The notes under the pieces are model-generated. The model saw only the letters and a list, made by a program, of their open reading frames with translations. It was not told where the DNA came from and ran no database searches. Positions 53,379-63,100 of a DNA stretch of 64,000 nucleotides are shown in pieces. Every line of letters begins with the position of its first letter. Within the stretch, counting starts at the first letter, position 1. The position numbers and the translations under genes were made by a program. The stretch is from CBDDCX01 sp965226925 (lineage in GTDB: Bacteria > Gemmatimonadota > Gemmatimonadetes > Longimicrobiales > Gaopeijiaceae), in NCBI GenBank assembly GCA_965226925.1, contig CBDDEN010000010.1:1-64000 (forward strand). The letters run 5' to 3'.

Positions 53379-55211
53379 TCACCACCGAGCCCACGGCGCC
53401 GGTGTGCCCGACTCCACGTGTTCAGCGAGGGTCTGGATGGAATCCACCGGAAGCCCGTGTTTTCGCCTCAGATAAAAGTCGGCGGCCTTGGCGGCGATCG
53501 GAGCGGCCATGGCTGAACCGCTCTCCCCGAATTCGACCAGGACTACCACAACGATCTCCGGCTCGCCGCCCCAAGGGCCGGCCATGCCGGCGAACCACGC
53601 GTGCGCGCGGTCCAAATCCTGAGCGTTCTGGCCGCTTCCCGTCTTACCGATGATCTCCCAATGCTCGAGCGAAGCCCGGTAATGTGCGGTGCCGCCCGGA
53701 GCCGTGACCCGGCGCAGACCCTCCCGGAGCTGCTCGATGCTCTCGCGCGACAGGTTGAGGCGCCACCCTTCCCGCGGATCCGGATTCGCCAATAGGTGCG
53801 GCGCCGGAGCGGACCCGTCGCGCGCAAGCGCCATGTAGAATTGGGCCATCTTGAGAGGCGTCTGCGAGTTGGGGCCCTGCCCCAGTGCAAGGCTGAGAAC
53901 CTCGCCTTCCAGCGGCCGATACCCGAATCGTCGCTCCCAGAACGCGCGTCCTTCGGGGAAGATTCCCCGACTCTCCTGCGGCAGGTCGATACCGCATTGC
54001 TCCGCGAAGCCTATTCGGGTACCCGCCTCGATCATTCGGTCGAGGCCGATCCTCATGCCGAGTTGATAGAAGTACACATTACACGACTGCGCGATGGCAC
54101 CGGCGAGGTCGAGAAATCCATGGCCCGACGAGAGCCAACACGAACGATACTCGCCCCCGTACACCAACCCGCCCGTGCACGGGAGCGGCATTTTGTCGTG
54201 AGGTCCAACGACCCCGAGGTCCAGGCCAATGCCGGCCGCGGCGAGTTTCCAAGTGGAAGCCGGGGGATACAGACCCATCACCGTGCGATTGAGCAGAGGC
54301 TTCTGAGGATGGGTCTCGAGCGCCTCCCAATCCTCGCTGTCAATCCCCCCTACGAAGTCGTTCGGATCGAACGTCGGCGCCGAGTACAGCGCCAGGACGC
54401 CTCCATCGGCCGGGTCCAACGCCACCACTGCGCCCGGGAGAGAATCGGGGAAGATCCTGTGGATCCACTGCATCAGCCCGAGGTCGAGCGTCAGTTCGAG
54501 ATCCTGGCCCGGCTCACCCGGGTCTTCCTCGATTCCGGCCAGGGGCCCCACGATGCGTCCGGTAGCGTCGACCTCCAGGTAACGAATCCCCTGCCGCCCC
54601 TGGAGCCGCTCTTCGTATTGGCGCTCGACGCCGACTTTGCCGACCAAGACCCCCTGTTCGTATTCCGCGAAACGGAGGGTCCCCAACTCTTCGGCCGTTA
54701 TCTCGCTAACGTACCCGATGGCGTGCGCCACCGCGTCTTCGCCGTGGTAGCGGCGCTTGGGTCGCATCTCGATGTAGACGCCCGGAAAATTCTCGCGCCT
54801 CTCCTCTAGAACCGAGATGGCGGCGAAGTCGGCGTCGATATCCACCAAGAGGGGTTCGTGCCGACGGACCCGCCCCATGAGGCTCTCGATCCTCTCATCG
54901 GACAACCCGAGATGCGGCCGCAGTCCCTCCAAGGTCTCTCGCGTGGATGCCCGGGAATCCCGTAAGACGTAGACCGCATACCCGGGAACGTTGTCGGCGA
55001 TAACCAGCCCATATCGATCGAAGACGGTGCCGCGGGGAGCCGGGACAGCGAGGGGGCGGAATCGGTTCGATTCGGAGCGGAGCTTGTAATCGCTGGAACG
55101 GAGCACCTGCACCCTGAAGAACTGTAGACCGAGAGCACCGATCACGACCGCGGCAATACCGAGGGCGCCGTGCGCGCGAAGCCTCCTCCTGTGGGGGTGT
55201 TGTGCTCTCAC
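53379..55211 (-). CDS. mrdA: Penicillin-binding protein 2 (elongation transpeptidase)
   Basis: A class B PBP that cross-links peptidoglycan with RodA. After one membrane helix (ALGIAAVVIGALGLQFFRVQ) come the pedestal domain (PAPRGTVFDRYGLVIADNVP) and the transpeptidase. Its motifs are SxxK in YPPASTWKLAAAG, SxN in AIAQSCNVYFYQLG and KTG in WEIIGKTGSGQNAQD. GTG 55211 overlaps the mreD stop as GTGA, giving 610 residues. Open frame beyond this start lies inside mreD and mreC and is ignored. Confidence 0.95.
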   Translation of the reverse strand: MRAQHPHRRRLRAHGALGIAAVVIGALGLQFFRVQVLRSSDYKLRSESNRFRPLAVPAPRGTVFDRYGLVIADNVPGYAVYVLRDSRASTRETLEGLRPHLGLSDERIESLMGRVRRHEPLLVDIDADFAAISVLEERRENFPGVYIEMRPKRRYHGEDAVAHAIGYVSEITAEELGTLRFAEYEQGVLVGKVGVERQYEERLQGRQGIRYLEVDATGRIVGPLAGIEEDPGEPGQDLELTLDLGLMQWIHRIFPDSLPGAVVALDPADGGVLALYSAPTFDPNDFVGGIDSEDWEALETHPQKPLLNRTVMGLYPPASTWKLAAAGIGLDLGVVGPHDKMPLPCTGGLVYGGEYRSCWLSSGHGFLDLAGAIAQSCNVYFYQLGMRIGLDRMIEAGTRIGFAEQCGIDLPQESRGIFPEGRAFWERRFGYRPLEGEVLSLALGQGPNSQTPLKMAQFYMALARDGSAPAPHLLANPDPREGWRLNLSRESIEQLREGLRRVTAPGGTAHYRASLEHWEIIGKTGSGQNAQDLDRAHAWFAGMAGPWGGEPEIVVVVLVEFGESGSAMAAPIAAKAADFYLRRKHGLPVDSIQTLAEHVESGTPAPWARW

Positions 55212-55690
55212 CGTACCGTCTCCCATCCGATGCCGCTGACGGCGACCACTCCGAGTCCGATCACCGCGGCGTACACCGCGGCGAGCGGGGAGTTGACGAG
55301 CATCGTATCGACGAAAGGTGCTCTTACCGATTCCCCCACCGCAACCCAATGCAGGAGATCCCTGAACCACTTTCCGAAAACCAGATACGACACCATGAAG
55401 ATGAGGGAATCCCCGACGAACAGATCTCTGGTCTTCGCACCTGCCGCTCCCACGAGCGTGAGGGCGAAGGCGTTGGCTCCGAAAGCCAGTATGGAAAACG
55501 CGTCGTCCATCAACCCCAAGAAGAACCCCAGACCCGATCCCGCCCCCACCCCCACCTCGCGGGCGGCGATCAGAAGAGCCACGACGAGCAGGTCCGGAGC
55601 GCCCTTTCCCACGCCCAGGCTGAGATGGAGTCCGAAATGGAGCACGACCAGGAGGCCCACGACGATCCAGACCCGGAGGGAGCCCCTCAT
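55208..55690 (-). CDS. mreD: Rod-shape-determining protein MreD
   Basis: The 160-residue integral membrane protein has about five helices (VWIVVGLLVVLHFGLHLSLG, LLVVALLIAAREVGVGAGSG with AGLGxGFxxGLxxD-like GLGFFLGLMDDAFSILAFGA) and ends WETVR. It links MreC with the RodA-PBP2 enzymes. Sequence is weakly conserved in this family; position between mreC and mrdA with four-base overlaps on both sides makes the call firm. Confidence 0.88.
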   Translation of the reverse strand: MRGSLRVWIVVGLLVVLHFGLHLSLGVGKGAPDLLVVALLIAAREVGVGAGSGLGFFLGLMDDAFSILAFGANAFALTLVGAAGAKTRDLFVGDSLIFMVSYLVFGKWFRDLLHWVAVGESVRAPFVDTMLVNSPLAAVYAAVIGLGVVAVSGIGWETVR

Positions 55691-56619
55691 GAGCCCGGCC
55701 CACTCCCGGGTCCGGTCCCGTCGCTCTCGGGCCGTGGTCCCTCACGGATCTGGGAGTCCAACGGCTTCGGGTCGGCGCGAAGCCAAACCTCCGTCAGGTC
55801 TCGGGTCTCGCCGTCCGGTACCAGCACCAGCACATGCGTGGCCTCGCCCGGCGAGACGAAGGGACGCAGCCAATACGAACGGCGCCATCCGGCCCGGGCC
55901 TCCGCCTCTTCGAGAACCGTCCCGATCGGGATCCCTCGGGGATAAACGCCGCCGAGCGCACTCGTGACCAGCACTGTGCCGTGAGGCAGCTCCTCGTAAA
56001 AGGGAACTCCGTCGAGAAGCAAGCGATCGGCTTCACGGAACAATCCCCGCGTGGCCTGTACCAGGCCATAGACCGCGCCATCCAGCGTCATTGCGCTGGC
56101 ACGGAACTCGGGATGGGTCCAGTCCATTCCAACGGCGTTGTTGTCGCGGGACTCCCGGACAACCCCCAACAGGCCCCGTCCCATGATCACGGGGGTGTTG
56201 GCGACGACGCCCTCCCGCCGCCCCGCGTCCAGGAGAAACATGCTCTCGGACCCCGGAGTCCCGGGTCGGATCACACTCGCGGCGACGTACGACGCCGACA
56301 GGCGCTCGGAAAGGGCTAACAGGCGGCGAAGTCGCTCGTTCTCCTCGCCTAGGGTGGTCTGATCCGAGAGGAGCGACGCCAGCGAGTCGAGTTGCTGCTG
56401 CAAGGCCTCGGTTTCAGCCGCGTGAACCCGCCGACGCGCAAGGCCCTCCTGCGTCATGACGAAGGGACGGAGAACGCTGCCCCGCACCAGCGCGGCCAAC
56501 TGCTGTTGCGACCCGGCGGGAAGGTACAGGACCAGAAGGGAGACAAGGAAGAACCCGAGGGCGATCCGTCCGCTTCGGTTCGGCCCAGCCCCTTCGGTTT
56601 CGGTCGAGTACGTTGGCAT
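55687..56619 (-). CDS. mreC: Rod-shape-determining protein MreC
   Basis: One N-terminal helix (RIALGFFLVSLLVLYLPAG), a coiled coil (ETEALQQQLDSLASLLSDQT to RLRRLLALSERL) and the two beta-barrel domains of MreC, with YVAASVIRPGTPGSESMFLL, VIMGRGLLGVVRESRDNNAV and LVTSALGGVYPRGIPIGTVL. It activates PBP2 in the elongasome. The stop overlaps mreD as ATGA. 310 residues with a disordered Pro/Gly tail. Confidence 0.93.
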   Translation of the reverse strand: MPTYSTETEGAGPNRSGRIALGFFLVSLLVLYLPAGSQQQLAALVRGSVLRPFVMTQEGLARRRVHAAETEALQQQLDSLASLLSDQTTLGEENERLRRLLALSERLSASYVAASVIRPGTPGSESMFLLDAGRREGVVANTPVIMGRGLLGVVRESRDNNAVGMDWTHPEFRASAMTLDGAVYGLVQATRGLFREADRLLLDGVPFYEELPHGTVLVTSALGGVYPRGIPIGTVLEEAEARAGWRRSYWLRPFVSPGEATHVLVLVPDGETRDLTEVWLRADPKPLDSQIREGPRPESDGTGPGSGPGS

Positions 56620-56669
56620 AGGTGCTGCCGAGCCCCTGAAGACGGTGGGGTGGTCCTTGTAGTCCTACA

Positions 56670-57751
56670 CTACGTGGACAGCACCGTACGGTACTTCTGC
56701 AGATCGTCCAAGATCCGTCCGGCCCCTCTAACGACGCACGTGAGAGGCTCTTCGTCCACATGGATCGGCAGGTTGGTCTCGTGCTGCAGGAGGCGGTCCA
56801 AACCTCTGATGAGCGCCCCGCCCCCGGTCATCACGATACCCCAATCCACGATATCGCTGGACAGCTCGGGGGGGGTGATCTCCAGAGCCCGACGAACGGC
56901 CTCGACGATCGCCTGGATGGGCTCCTGAATGCACTCCCGGATCTCCTGGGAATGCACGTGCACCGTCTTGGGAATGCCACTCACCAGGTCCCTCCCCTTC
57001 ACGTCCATCTCCCTCTCTTCGCCGGACTCGAAAGCGGAACCGATCTGGATCTTGATGGCCTCCGCCGTCGGCTCGCCGATCAACAGGTTGTAATTCTTAC
57101 GAAGGAATGTGACGATGGCGGCGTCCAGCTCGTCCCCGCCGACGCGGATCGACGTGTTCGACACGATTCCCGCAAGCGCGATGACCGCGATCTCGGTCGT
57201 CCCGCCCCCGATGTCGATGACCATGTTGCCCGTGGGGGTTTCGACCGGCAGTCCGACACCGATGGCGGCGGCCATAGGCTCGGAAACCATGTATACCGCC
57301 TTGGCACCAGCCGAAATCGCGCTCGACCGGACGGCCCGACGTTCCAGTTCGGTGATCCCGGACGGGACACCGACCACGACTCTGGGCTTGATCCGGAAGA
57401 CCCGCTTGGCGGTCACCTGCTTCAGAAAGTGGCGGAGCATCATCTCCGTCACGTCTACATCGGCGATCACGCCGTCCTTGAGGGGCCGGACGGCTTCGAT
57501 CCCCTCGGGGGTACGGCCGAGCATGCGCTTGGCCTCGAGCCCGACACCCATGATGCGGCCGGATGCCTTGTCCACCGCCACAACCGAAGGTTCGTTGAGG
57601 ACGATTCCCTCGCCTTTCACGTACACGAGGGTATTCGCCGTACCTAGATCTACCGCAATGTCGTTGACGGGGATCAGCCGGCCGGCTTCGAGCCAGTCTT
57701 TGAAGGTCTGGGCTATCGGGGATTCTCTCTGGTGTCGGATCTTGAAGGCAT
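56670..57751 (-). CDS. mreB: Rod-shape actin homologue MreB, probable frameshift near the start
   Basis: MreB filaments position wall synthesis. The actin-like phosphate loops are NDIAVDLGTANTLVYVKGEG, VVVGVPSGITELERRAV, NMVIDIGGGTTEIAVIAL and DWGIVMTGGGALIRGLDRLL. The conserved start DIAVDLGT is open, but no ATG, GTG or TTG precedes it in frame before a TAG. An ATG at 57751 lies one frame away. Adding one C in the C run near 57720 joins it, giving about 360 residues. The frame from DIAVDLGT onward (about 57667) is certain; the first 25 or so residues are not. First gene of the mre-rod group. Confidence 0.93.
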
Positions 57752-57836
57752 CACTCTACCGCCACCTCAAGATGCCTGCAAGAAATGTGGCGTCAAGTCA
57801 TTGTCAAACTGTCAGTTGCAGGATCCGGGCCACCGG

Positions 57837-58283
57837 TTATGCCCGACCGGTGCTCCCGAAGGCGTCGGAGCCCCTGGCGGTGGCGCCGAGTTCCTCGGAC
57901 TCAACCACCTCGGGCGTCGTGAAGTGATGGAAGACGAGCTGGGCAATCCGCTCCCCGCGCTCGATACGCACCACCTCACTCCCGCTATTCTGCATGATGA
58001 TGCGCAACTCACCACGATAGTCCGGATCGATCGTGCCCGGGCTGTTGGGAAGGGTGATTCCATGCCGAAGCGCCAGCCCAGACCGTGGCCGGACCTGACA
58101 CTCCAGTCCCCGGGGCAACTCCATCTCGAGTCCCGTGCCGGCCAAGCGGATCTCCCTCGGCTGGAGCACGAAGTCTTCCTCGGCGGACCGCACGTCATAC
58201 CCGGCCGAGTGCTCCGTCGCCCGGGCAGGCAAAGGGAGATCCGGGTTGCTGGGGAGACGCTTGAAGCGTACCACGTCGCCCAA
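57837..58283 (-). CDS. dut: dUTP pyrophosphatase (dUTPase)
   Basis: Hydrolyses dUTP to dUMP, keeping uracil out of DNA. The trimeric dUTPase motifs are ATEHSAGYDVRSAEED (motif 1), QVRPRSGLALRHGITLPNSP (motifs 2 and 3), GTIDPDYRGELRIIMQNSG and the C-terminal flexible arm GATARGSDAFGSTGRA. TTG 58283 sits 5 bp after the ald stop; an in-frame GTG at 58274 is an alternative. 148 residues. Confidence 0.93.
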   Translation of the reverse strand: MGDVVRFKRLPSNPDLPLPARATEHSAGYDVRSAEEDFVLQPREIRLAGTGLEMELPRGLECQVRPRSGLALRHGITLPNSPGTIDPDYRGELRIIMQNSGSEVVRIERGERIAQLVFHHFTTPEVVESEELGATARGSDAFGSTGRA

Positions 58284-58287
58284 CGCG

Positions 58288-59418
58288 TCAGGCCTGCGGC
58301 GCCACGCTGAGGAAATCGTCTACGTTCGCGCACTTCAGCCCGAAGGCCTCGGCGACTCCCGGGTACGTGACCTGTCCGTCCACGATGTTCACGCCCAGCG
58401 CCAGCGCGGGGTCCCTTTGGCAAGCCGCCTGCCAGCCCTGGCTCGTCAGCGTGATGGCATAAGGCAGCGTGGCGTTGGTCAGAGCGAGCGTGCTGGTCCG
58501 AGGCACGCCGCCCGGCATGTTGGCGACGCCGTAGTGGATGACGTCGTGCACCGTGTAGATCGGATCGCCGTGCGTGGTGGGCCGAATCGTCTCGACACAA
58601 CCGCCCTGGTCCACCGCGACATCCACGATCACCGAGCCGGGTTTCATCGCCTTGAGATCTTCCTCAACGATGAGGTTGGGTGCCTTGGCTCCGTGCAGAA
58701 GCACCGCCCCTATCACGAGGTCCGCGTCCTCGATCTGTTTCCGAATGGCGTATCGGGTGGAGTACAGCAGGTTGACGTTGGCCGGCATGATGCCGTCGAG
58801 GTGACGGAGCCGGGCGAGCGACACGTCCAGAATCGCCACCCGGGAGCCCAGTCCCGCGGCCATCAGAGCGGCGTGCATGCCGACGGTGCCCCCACCGAGG
58901 ATGACCACCTTACCCGGCAGGACTCCGGGAACGCCCCCCAGAAGGACACCGGCTCCACCCGAATGGCGCTCGAGGTACTTCGCGCCTTCCTGCACGGCCA
59001 TGCGCCCCGCTACCTCGCTCATGGGCGTCAGCAGGGGCAGTTCGCCGCTCGCCAGCTCCACCGTTTCGTAGGCGATCGCGACGGCCTTGGAGGCGATGAT
59101 CGCCTCGGTCAACGGTTCGGAGGAAGCGAAATGGAAGTATGTGAAGAGCACCTGGTTCGCCCGGATCTTCTTCCACTCCGGCTCGATGGGCTCCTTGACC
59201 TTCATGATCATCTCGGCCCGCGCCCACACTTCGTCCGAGAAGGGCACCAACTCGGCGCCAGCCGCCGCGTAGAAATCGTCCGTAAAGCCACTTCCCTGAC
59301 CTGCACCGGCCTCCAGCAGGACCTGGTGGCCCGCTCGGGTCAACGCTTCGGCACCGGCAGGCGTAAGGGCTACGCGGTATTCCTCACGCTTGATTTCCTT
59401 CGGGACTCCGATCAGCAT
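58288..59418 (-). CDS. ald: Alanine dehydrogenase
   Basis: NAD-dependent interconversion of L-alanine and pyruvate plus ammonia. Motifs are IGVPKEIKREEYRVALTPAG, MKVKEPIEPEW (catalytic Lys), LFTYFHFASSEPLT (His), GKVVILGGGTVGMHAALMA (Rossmann) and DVAVDQGGCVETIRPTTHGD. Full length at 376 residues. It may balance alanine for wall synthesis together with the neighbouring mre genes. Confidence 0.96.
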   Translation of the reverse strand: MLIGVPKEIKREEYRVALTPAGAEALTRAGHQVLLEAGAGQGSGFTDDFYAAAGAELVPFSDEVWARAEMIMKVKEPIEPEWKKIRANQVLFTYFHFASSEPLTEAIIASKAVAIAYETVELASGELPLLTPMSEVAGRMAVQEGAKYLERHSGGAGVLLGGVPGVLPGKVVILGGGTVGMHAALMAAGLGSRVAILDVSLARLRHLDGIMPANVNLLYSTRYAIRKQIEDADLVIGAVLLHGAKAPNLIVEEDLKAMKPGSVIVDVAVDQGGCVETIRPTTHGDPIYTVHDVIHYGVANMPGGVPRTSTLALTNATLPYAITLTSQGWQAACQRDPALALGVNIVDGQVTYPGVAEAFGLKCANVDDFLSVAPQA

Positions 59419-59505
59419 GTCATGTGGGGTTGGTGTGGACGTGGTCGGGCAGGGTCAAACTACCGAATCGAGCTGGTGCAAGCGACCCGGAGACCGGTCG
59501 GTGTT

Positions 59506-60738
59506 CTAGGGTAGAGACCCCTCCGGACCCAGGCTCAGAACGTACTGATCTTCCGGGCCGAAATAGTGCGCGCACGCGGCGTTCACCTCATCCAGCGTCA
59601 CGGCGTCGACACGGGCCAGCGATTCCTCCAAATCCTGAAAGCGTTCGCCCCGTAACGTATACGCGGCCAAGCGCATCAGTCGGGCCCCCGTGGACTCCAT
59701 GGACAGGATCGTCTGCCCCTTGCGCTGGCTTTTGGCCTGGTCCAGCTCCAGTGCCGTGAGGCCTTCCTTCTGGAGTAGACGGTACTCGCCGAGGATGGCG
59801 TCGAGGGCCTGCTCACGGGCCTCCGGTCGTGTGCCGACGTAGACCCCTGCGTTTCCGGCCCGGCTGTAGAACGACTGGTAAGAGAAGACCGAGTATGCCA
59901 GAGCCATCTCCTCGCGAATCTTCTGAAAAAGTCGGGAGCTCATACCCCCTCCGAACGCAATAGAGATCAACACGAGAGCCTCACGCACGGGATCCGTGTG
60001 GGACGGGGTTCGGTTGCCGACCACCACGTGGGCCTGCGCCGTTTCGCGCACCACCACGTCACGACCGGTGGCGTTTTGGTCGGGCACCGCGATCTCGGTG
60101 GCGCCGTTCCCCGTGGGAGCCGAGCCAAACAGCCGGGCCACGTGTTTGACGACCACGTCGTGGTCCACGTTCCCGGCGCAACCCACCACCATGTTGCCGC
60201 CATGGTACGTCGCTGCATGGAGCCGACGTACGTCGTCGATGTCCAGGGCGGCTACGGTTTCGCGTGTGCCGAGGATCGCCTGACCATAGGGGTGGCCCCG
60301 CCAGAAGCGCTCACCGTGCAGATCGAAGACCATGTCGTCGGGCGCATCCTCGACCCCTGCGATCTCCTCCAGCACTACGGCGCGCTCGAGTTCCAGGTCC
60401 ACGGGATCGAGGCGTGGGTCAAGCACGAGGTCGGCCAGGACGTCGATCGCCACGGGCAGGTGCTCGTCGAGAACCCTCGCCTGGTAACTCGTGTGCTCCC
60501 TGCTGGTATAGGCGTCCAATCCGCCCCCCAGAGACTCCAGTGACAGGGCGATCTCGTGCGCGCTTCGCCGCTCGGTGCCCTTGAACACCAGATGCTCCAG
60601 AAGATGGCTGAGCCCCCGGGCACTCGCCGACTCATGAGCGGAGCCTTGCTTCAACCATACGCCCACAGCCGCAGAGCGAACGCCGGGAATTCTCTCCGTT
60701 ACGAGACGGATTCCGTTGTCGAGACGCGTCTCAAGCAT
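59506..60738 (-). CDS. M16 family zinc peptidase (pitrilysin/processing-peptidase-like)
   Basis: The inverted zinc motif HxxEH is in GLSHLLEHLVFKGTERRSAH with the downstream Glu in ELERAVVLEEIAGVEDAPDD. Two M16 halves follow: VSRLHAATYHGGNMVVG-type and FGGGMSSRLFQKIREEMALA. The 410-residue size fits the single-subunit bacterial type of mitochondrial-processing-peptidase homologues found beside pnp. ATG 60738 follows AGGAGGTG by nine bases. No signal peptide, so a cytoplasmic enzyme is likely. Confidence 0.92.
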   Translation of the reverse strand: MLETRLDNGIRLVTERIPGVRSAAVGVWLKQGSAHESASARGLSHLLEHLVFKGTERRSAHEIALSLESLGGGLDAYTSREHTSYQARVLDEHLPVAIDVLADLVLDPRLDPVDLELERAVVLEEIAGVEDAPDDMVFDLHGERFWRGHPYGQAILGTRETVAALDIDDVRRLHAATYHGGNMVVGCAGNVDHDVVVKHVARLFGSAPTGNGATEIAVPDQNATGRDVVVRETAQAHVVVGNRTPSHTDPVREALVLISIAFGGGMSSRLFQKIREEMALAYSVFSYQSFYSRAGNAGVYVGTRPEAREQALDAILGEYRLLQKEGLTALELDQAKSQRKGQTILSMESTGARLMRLAAYTLRGERFQDLEESLARVDAVTLDEVNAACAHYFGPEDQYVLSLGPEGSLP

Positions 60739-60757
60739 CGCTGGCCGGCACCTCCTG

Positions 60758-60800
60758 AAAAAACCCGAGGGGGGCATGGATTGGTCGCCCACACCCCCCT
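60758..60800 (-). terminator. Possible terminator between pnp and the M16 peptidase gene
   Basis: The minus strand pairs AGGGGGG (60794-60800) with CCCCCCT (60768-60774) and then reads CGGGTTTTTT (T run 60758-60763). The 19-nt loop is long, and the M16 ribosome site follows at once, so it may only partly stop transcription. Confidence 0.45.
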
Positions 60801-60825
60801 GAAAGCACTTCCCCTTCGCGGTCGG

Positions 60826-62997
60826 TCAGCTGAGTGCTTCCTCGACCTTTTGGCCCTCTTGCGAAGAGCCCTCGTCCGACTCGGCGCCGTCCGAACCCGA
60901 AAGCGCATCCTCCGCCAGAGCGGCCTTCCTGGATAGCCGGAGGCGCCCCTTTTCGTCGATCGAGAGGAGCTTCACACGTGTGATATCCCCGGTGTTCAGC
61001 ACGTCTTCGGTCTTCTCCACCCTGCCCTCTTCGAGCTCGGAAATGTGGCAGAGACCCTCTACCCCCGGAACGATCTCGATGAAGGCCCCGAACGAAGTGG
61101 TGTTCTTCACAGGTCCCTCGTAGATGCGACCGACCTCCGGCTCCTGAACGATGGCTTCGATCATCTCCCGGGCCCTGGCTCCGGCCTCACCGGATACCGC
61201 CGCGATCTTCACCAGACCGGAATCGTGGATGTCGATCTTGGCTCCGGACTCTTCCTGGATGGCCCGAATCGTCTTGCCCTTCGGCCCGATGATGTCCCCG
61301 ATCTTCGAGGGGTTGATCTGGATCGAAACGATGCGGGGTGCGTACTGGGACAGGTCGCTCCGCGGCTCCGCTAGCGCCTGCTCCATGACGTCGAGAATGT
61401 GCATACGTCCGGCGTGAGCACGCTCGAGCGCCGTCTTCAGGATGTCACTCGTAAGTCCGTCACACTTGATATCCATCTGGATGGACGTAATGCCCTCGCG
61501 CGTACCGGCGACCTTGAAGTCCATGTCACCCAGGGCGTCTTCCAACCCGAGAATGTCAGTCAGAATCGCGACCTCGTCGCCTTCCTTGATCAAGCCCATG
61601 GCCACGCCCGCGCACGCCGACTTGATCGGCGCGCCGGCATCCATCAGCGCCAAGGAAGCGCCACACACCGTCGCCATCGAGGACGACCCGTTGGACTCGA
61701 GCACGTCGGAGACGATGCGAATCGTGTACGGGAAGTCGTCGTAGGCCGGAAGCAGCGGGCGGATCGCACGTTCGGCCAACGCCCCGTGACCCTGCTCCCT
61801 CCGCGTCGTTCCGCGGAAAGGCCGTGCCTCACCCACCGAGAACGCCGGGAAGTTGTAGTGCAGCATGAACGACTTGGTGACCTCTTCGGCCGAATCGATC
61901 GAGTCGATGCGTTGCTCGTCCCGCGAGGTACCGAGCGTCGTCACAACGAGAGCCTGTGTCTGGCCACGGGTGAAGAGCGCAGAACCGTGAGTGCGAGGGA
62001 GAACGCCGACTTCGCACGTGATGGGGCGGACTTCCTCGAGACCGCGTCCGTCAGCTCGCTCCCCGGAGTCCAGGATCCGCCTGCGCATCGACTTCTTTTC
62101 GATGTCGCGGAGGACCTCTTTGATGGACTTCTCGTGCTCGCCGTACGACTCGTCCTCGTCGACGAGGCGGCCCATCACGTCTTCCGCCACGGCGGCCATG
62201 GCCTGATTGCGCTCGGTCTTGTCCGAAAGCATGAGCGCTTCTTCGATGCGATCCTCGGTCATCTCGGTTACGCGGGCAGCCAAAGCCTCCTCCGGCGCCA
62301 TCGGAGACCACTCCATGTCGGGAACCGTATGGCCCTCCAGGAGCTCCTTCTGGATTGCGATGAGCTCTCTGATTCCGTCGTGAGCGATCTCGAGGCCCTC
62401 GAGGATATCCTCCTCCGACACCTCCAAGGACCCACCTTCGACCATCATGAGGGCGTCCTCGGTGCCGGACACCACGATGTCGACATCGGAATACTCGAGC
62501 TGCTGGAAGGTCGGGTTAAGGACCCACGTGTCCCTGATGCGCCCGATGCGCACCGAAGCCACCGGCGTGTTGAACGGGATCTTCGACATGTTCAAGGCCA
62601 CGGAGGCCCCGAGCATGGCCAACACGTCCGCCGAGTTTTCTTGATCCGCGCTGAGGATGAAGCACGCAATCTGAGTCTCGTGCATGAATCCCTCGGGGAA
62701 CAACGGCCGGAGCGGACGGTCGGTGAGACGGGCCGCGAGGACCTCGTTCTCACCGGGGCGTCCCTCCCGTTTGAAGAAGCCGCCGGGGATCTTCCCGGCC
62801 GCGTAGCTCTTCTCCCGATACTCGATCGTGAGCGGGAAGAAAGGCAAGTGGGTGGGTCGGTCTTGGACCGTGACGGCGCATAGCACCACCGTGTCGCCGA
62901 ACTGAACAAGGCAGGAGCCCTGCGCCAGCTTGGCCATTCGCCCAAACTCGAGGCTCAACGTGCGCCCGGCGAACTGGCGTTCGATTCTCTGAATCAT
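60826..62997 (-). CDS. pnp: Polyribonucleotide nucleotidyltransferase (PNPase)
   Basis: A 3'-5' phosphorolytic RNase of the degradosome. The 723-residue protein has two RNase PH domains (RTLSLEFGRMAKLAQGSCLV and ADGRGLEEVRPITCEVGVLP, GTTRREQGHGALAERAIRPL), a KH domain (SKIGDIIGPKGKTIRAIQEE) and an S1 domain (RIYEGPVKNTTSFGAFIEIV). It ends in an acidic Glu/Ser-rich tail. ATG 62997 (MIQRIERQF) follows AAGAGAGAA. Open frame further upstream consists of a short DNA repeat and is not coding. It is preceded by rpsO, the usual order. Confidence 0.97.
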   Translation of the reverse strand: MIQRIERQFAGRTLSLEFGRMAKLAQGSCLVQFGDTVVLCAVTVQDRPTHLPFFPLTIEYREKSYAAGKIPGGFFKREGRPGENEVLAARLTDRPLRPLFPEGFMHETQIACFILSADQENSADVLAMLGASVALNMSKIPFNTPVASVRIGRIRDTWVLNPTFQQLEYSDVDIVVSGTEDALMMVEGGSLEVSEEDILEGLEIAHDGIRELIAIQKELLEGHTVPDMEWSPMAPEEALAARVTEMTEDRIEEALMLSDKTERNQAMAAVAEDVMGRLVDEDESYGEHEKSIKEVLRDIEKKSMRRRILDSGERADGRGLEEVRPITCEVGVLPRTHGSALFTRGQTQALVVTTLGTSRDEQRIDSIDSAEEVTKSFMLHYNFPAFSVGEARPFRGTTRREQGHGALAERAIRPLLPAYDDFPYTIRIVSDVLESNGSSSMATVCGASLALMDAGAPIKSACAGVAMGLIKEGDEVAILTDILGLEDALGDMDFKVAGTREGITSIQMDIKCDGLTSDILKTALERAHAGRMHILDVMEQALAEPRSDLSQYAPRIVSIQINPSKIGDIIGPKGKTIRAIQEESGAKIDIHDSGLVKIAAVSGEAGARAREMIEAIVQEPEVGRIYEGPVKNTTSFGAFIEIVPGVEGLCHISELEEGRVEKTEDVLNTGDITRVKLLSIDEKGRLRLSRKAALAEDALSGSDGAESDEGSSQEGQKVEEALS

Positions 62998-63056
62998 TTC
63001 TCTCTTTTCTCTGCGTTTTTCGGTCGAACGGGACCATCCCGTCCGACAATGTTCCG

Positions 63057-63100
63057 CCCGTCGGGGCATCACCCGTCGGGGCATCACCCGTCGGGGCATT
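63057..63100. repeat. Three tandem 15-bp repeats in the pnp leader
   Basis: The unit CCCGTCGGGGCATCA occurs at 63057-63071, 63072-63086 and, missing the last base, 63087-63100. Each contains the palindrome CCCGTCGGG. They lie in the 279-bp gap between rpsO and pnp, about 60-100 nt before the pnp start, where PNPase autocontrol acts in other bacteria. A nearby CGGGACCATCCCG (63029-63041) is another small hairpin. Confidence 0.7.

Noticed and set aside
63057..63100. CRISPR array
   Set aside because: The repeats are head-to-tail with no spacers and only three copies; no cas genes are nearby.
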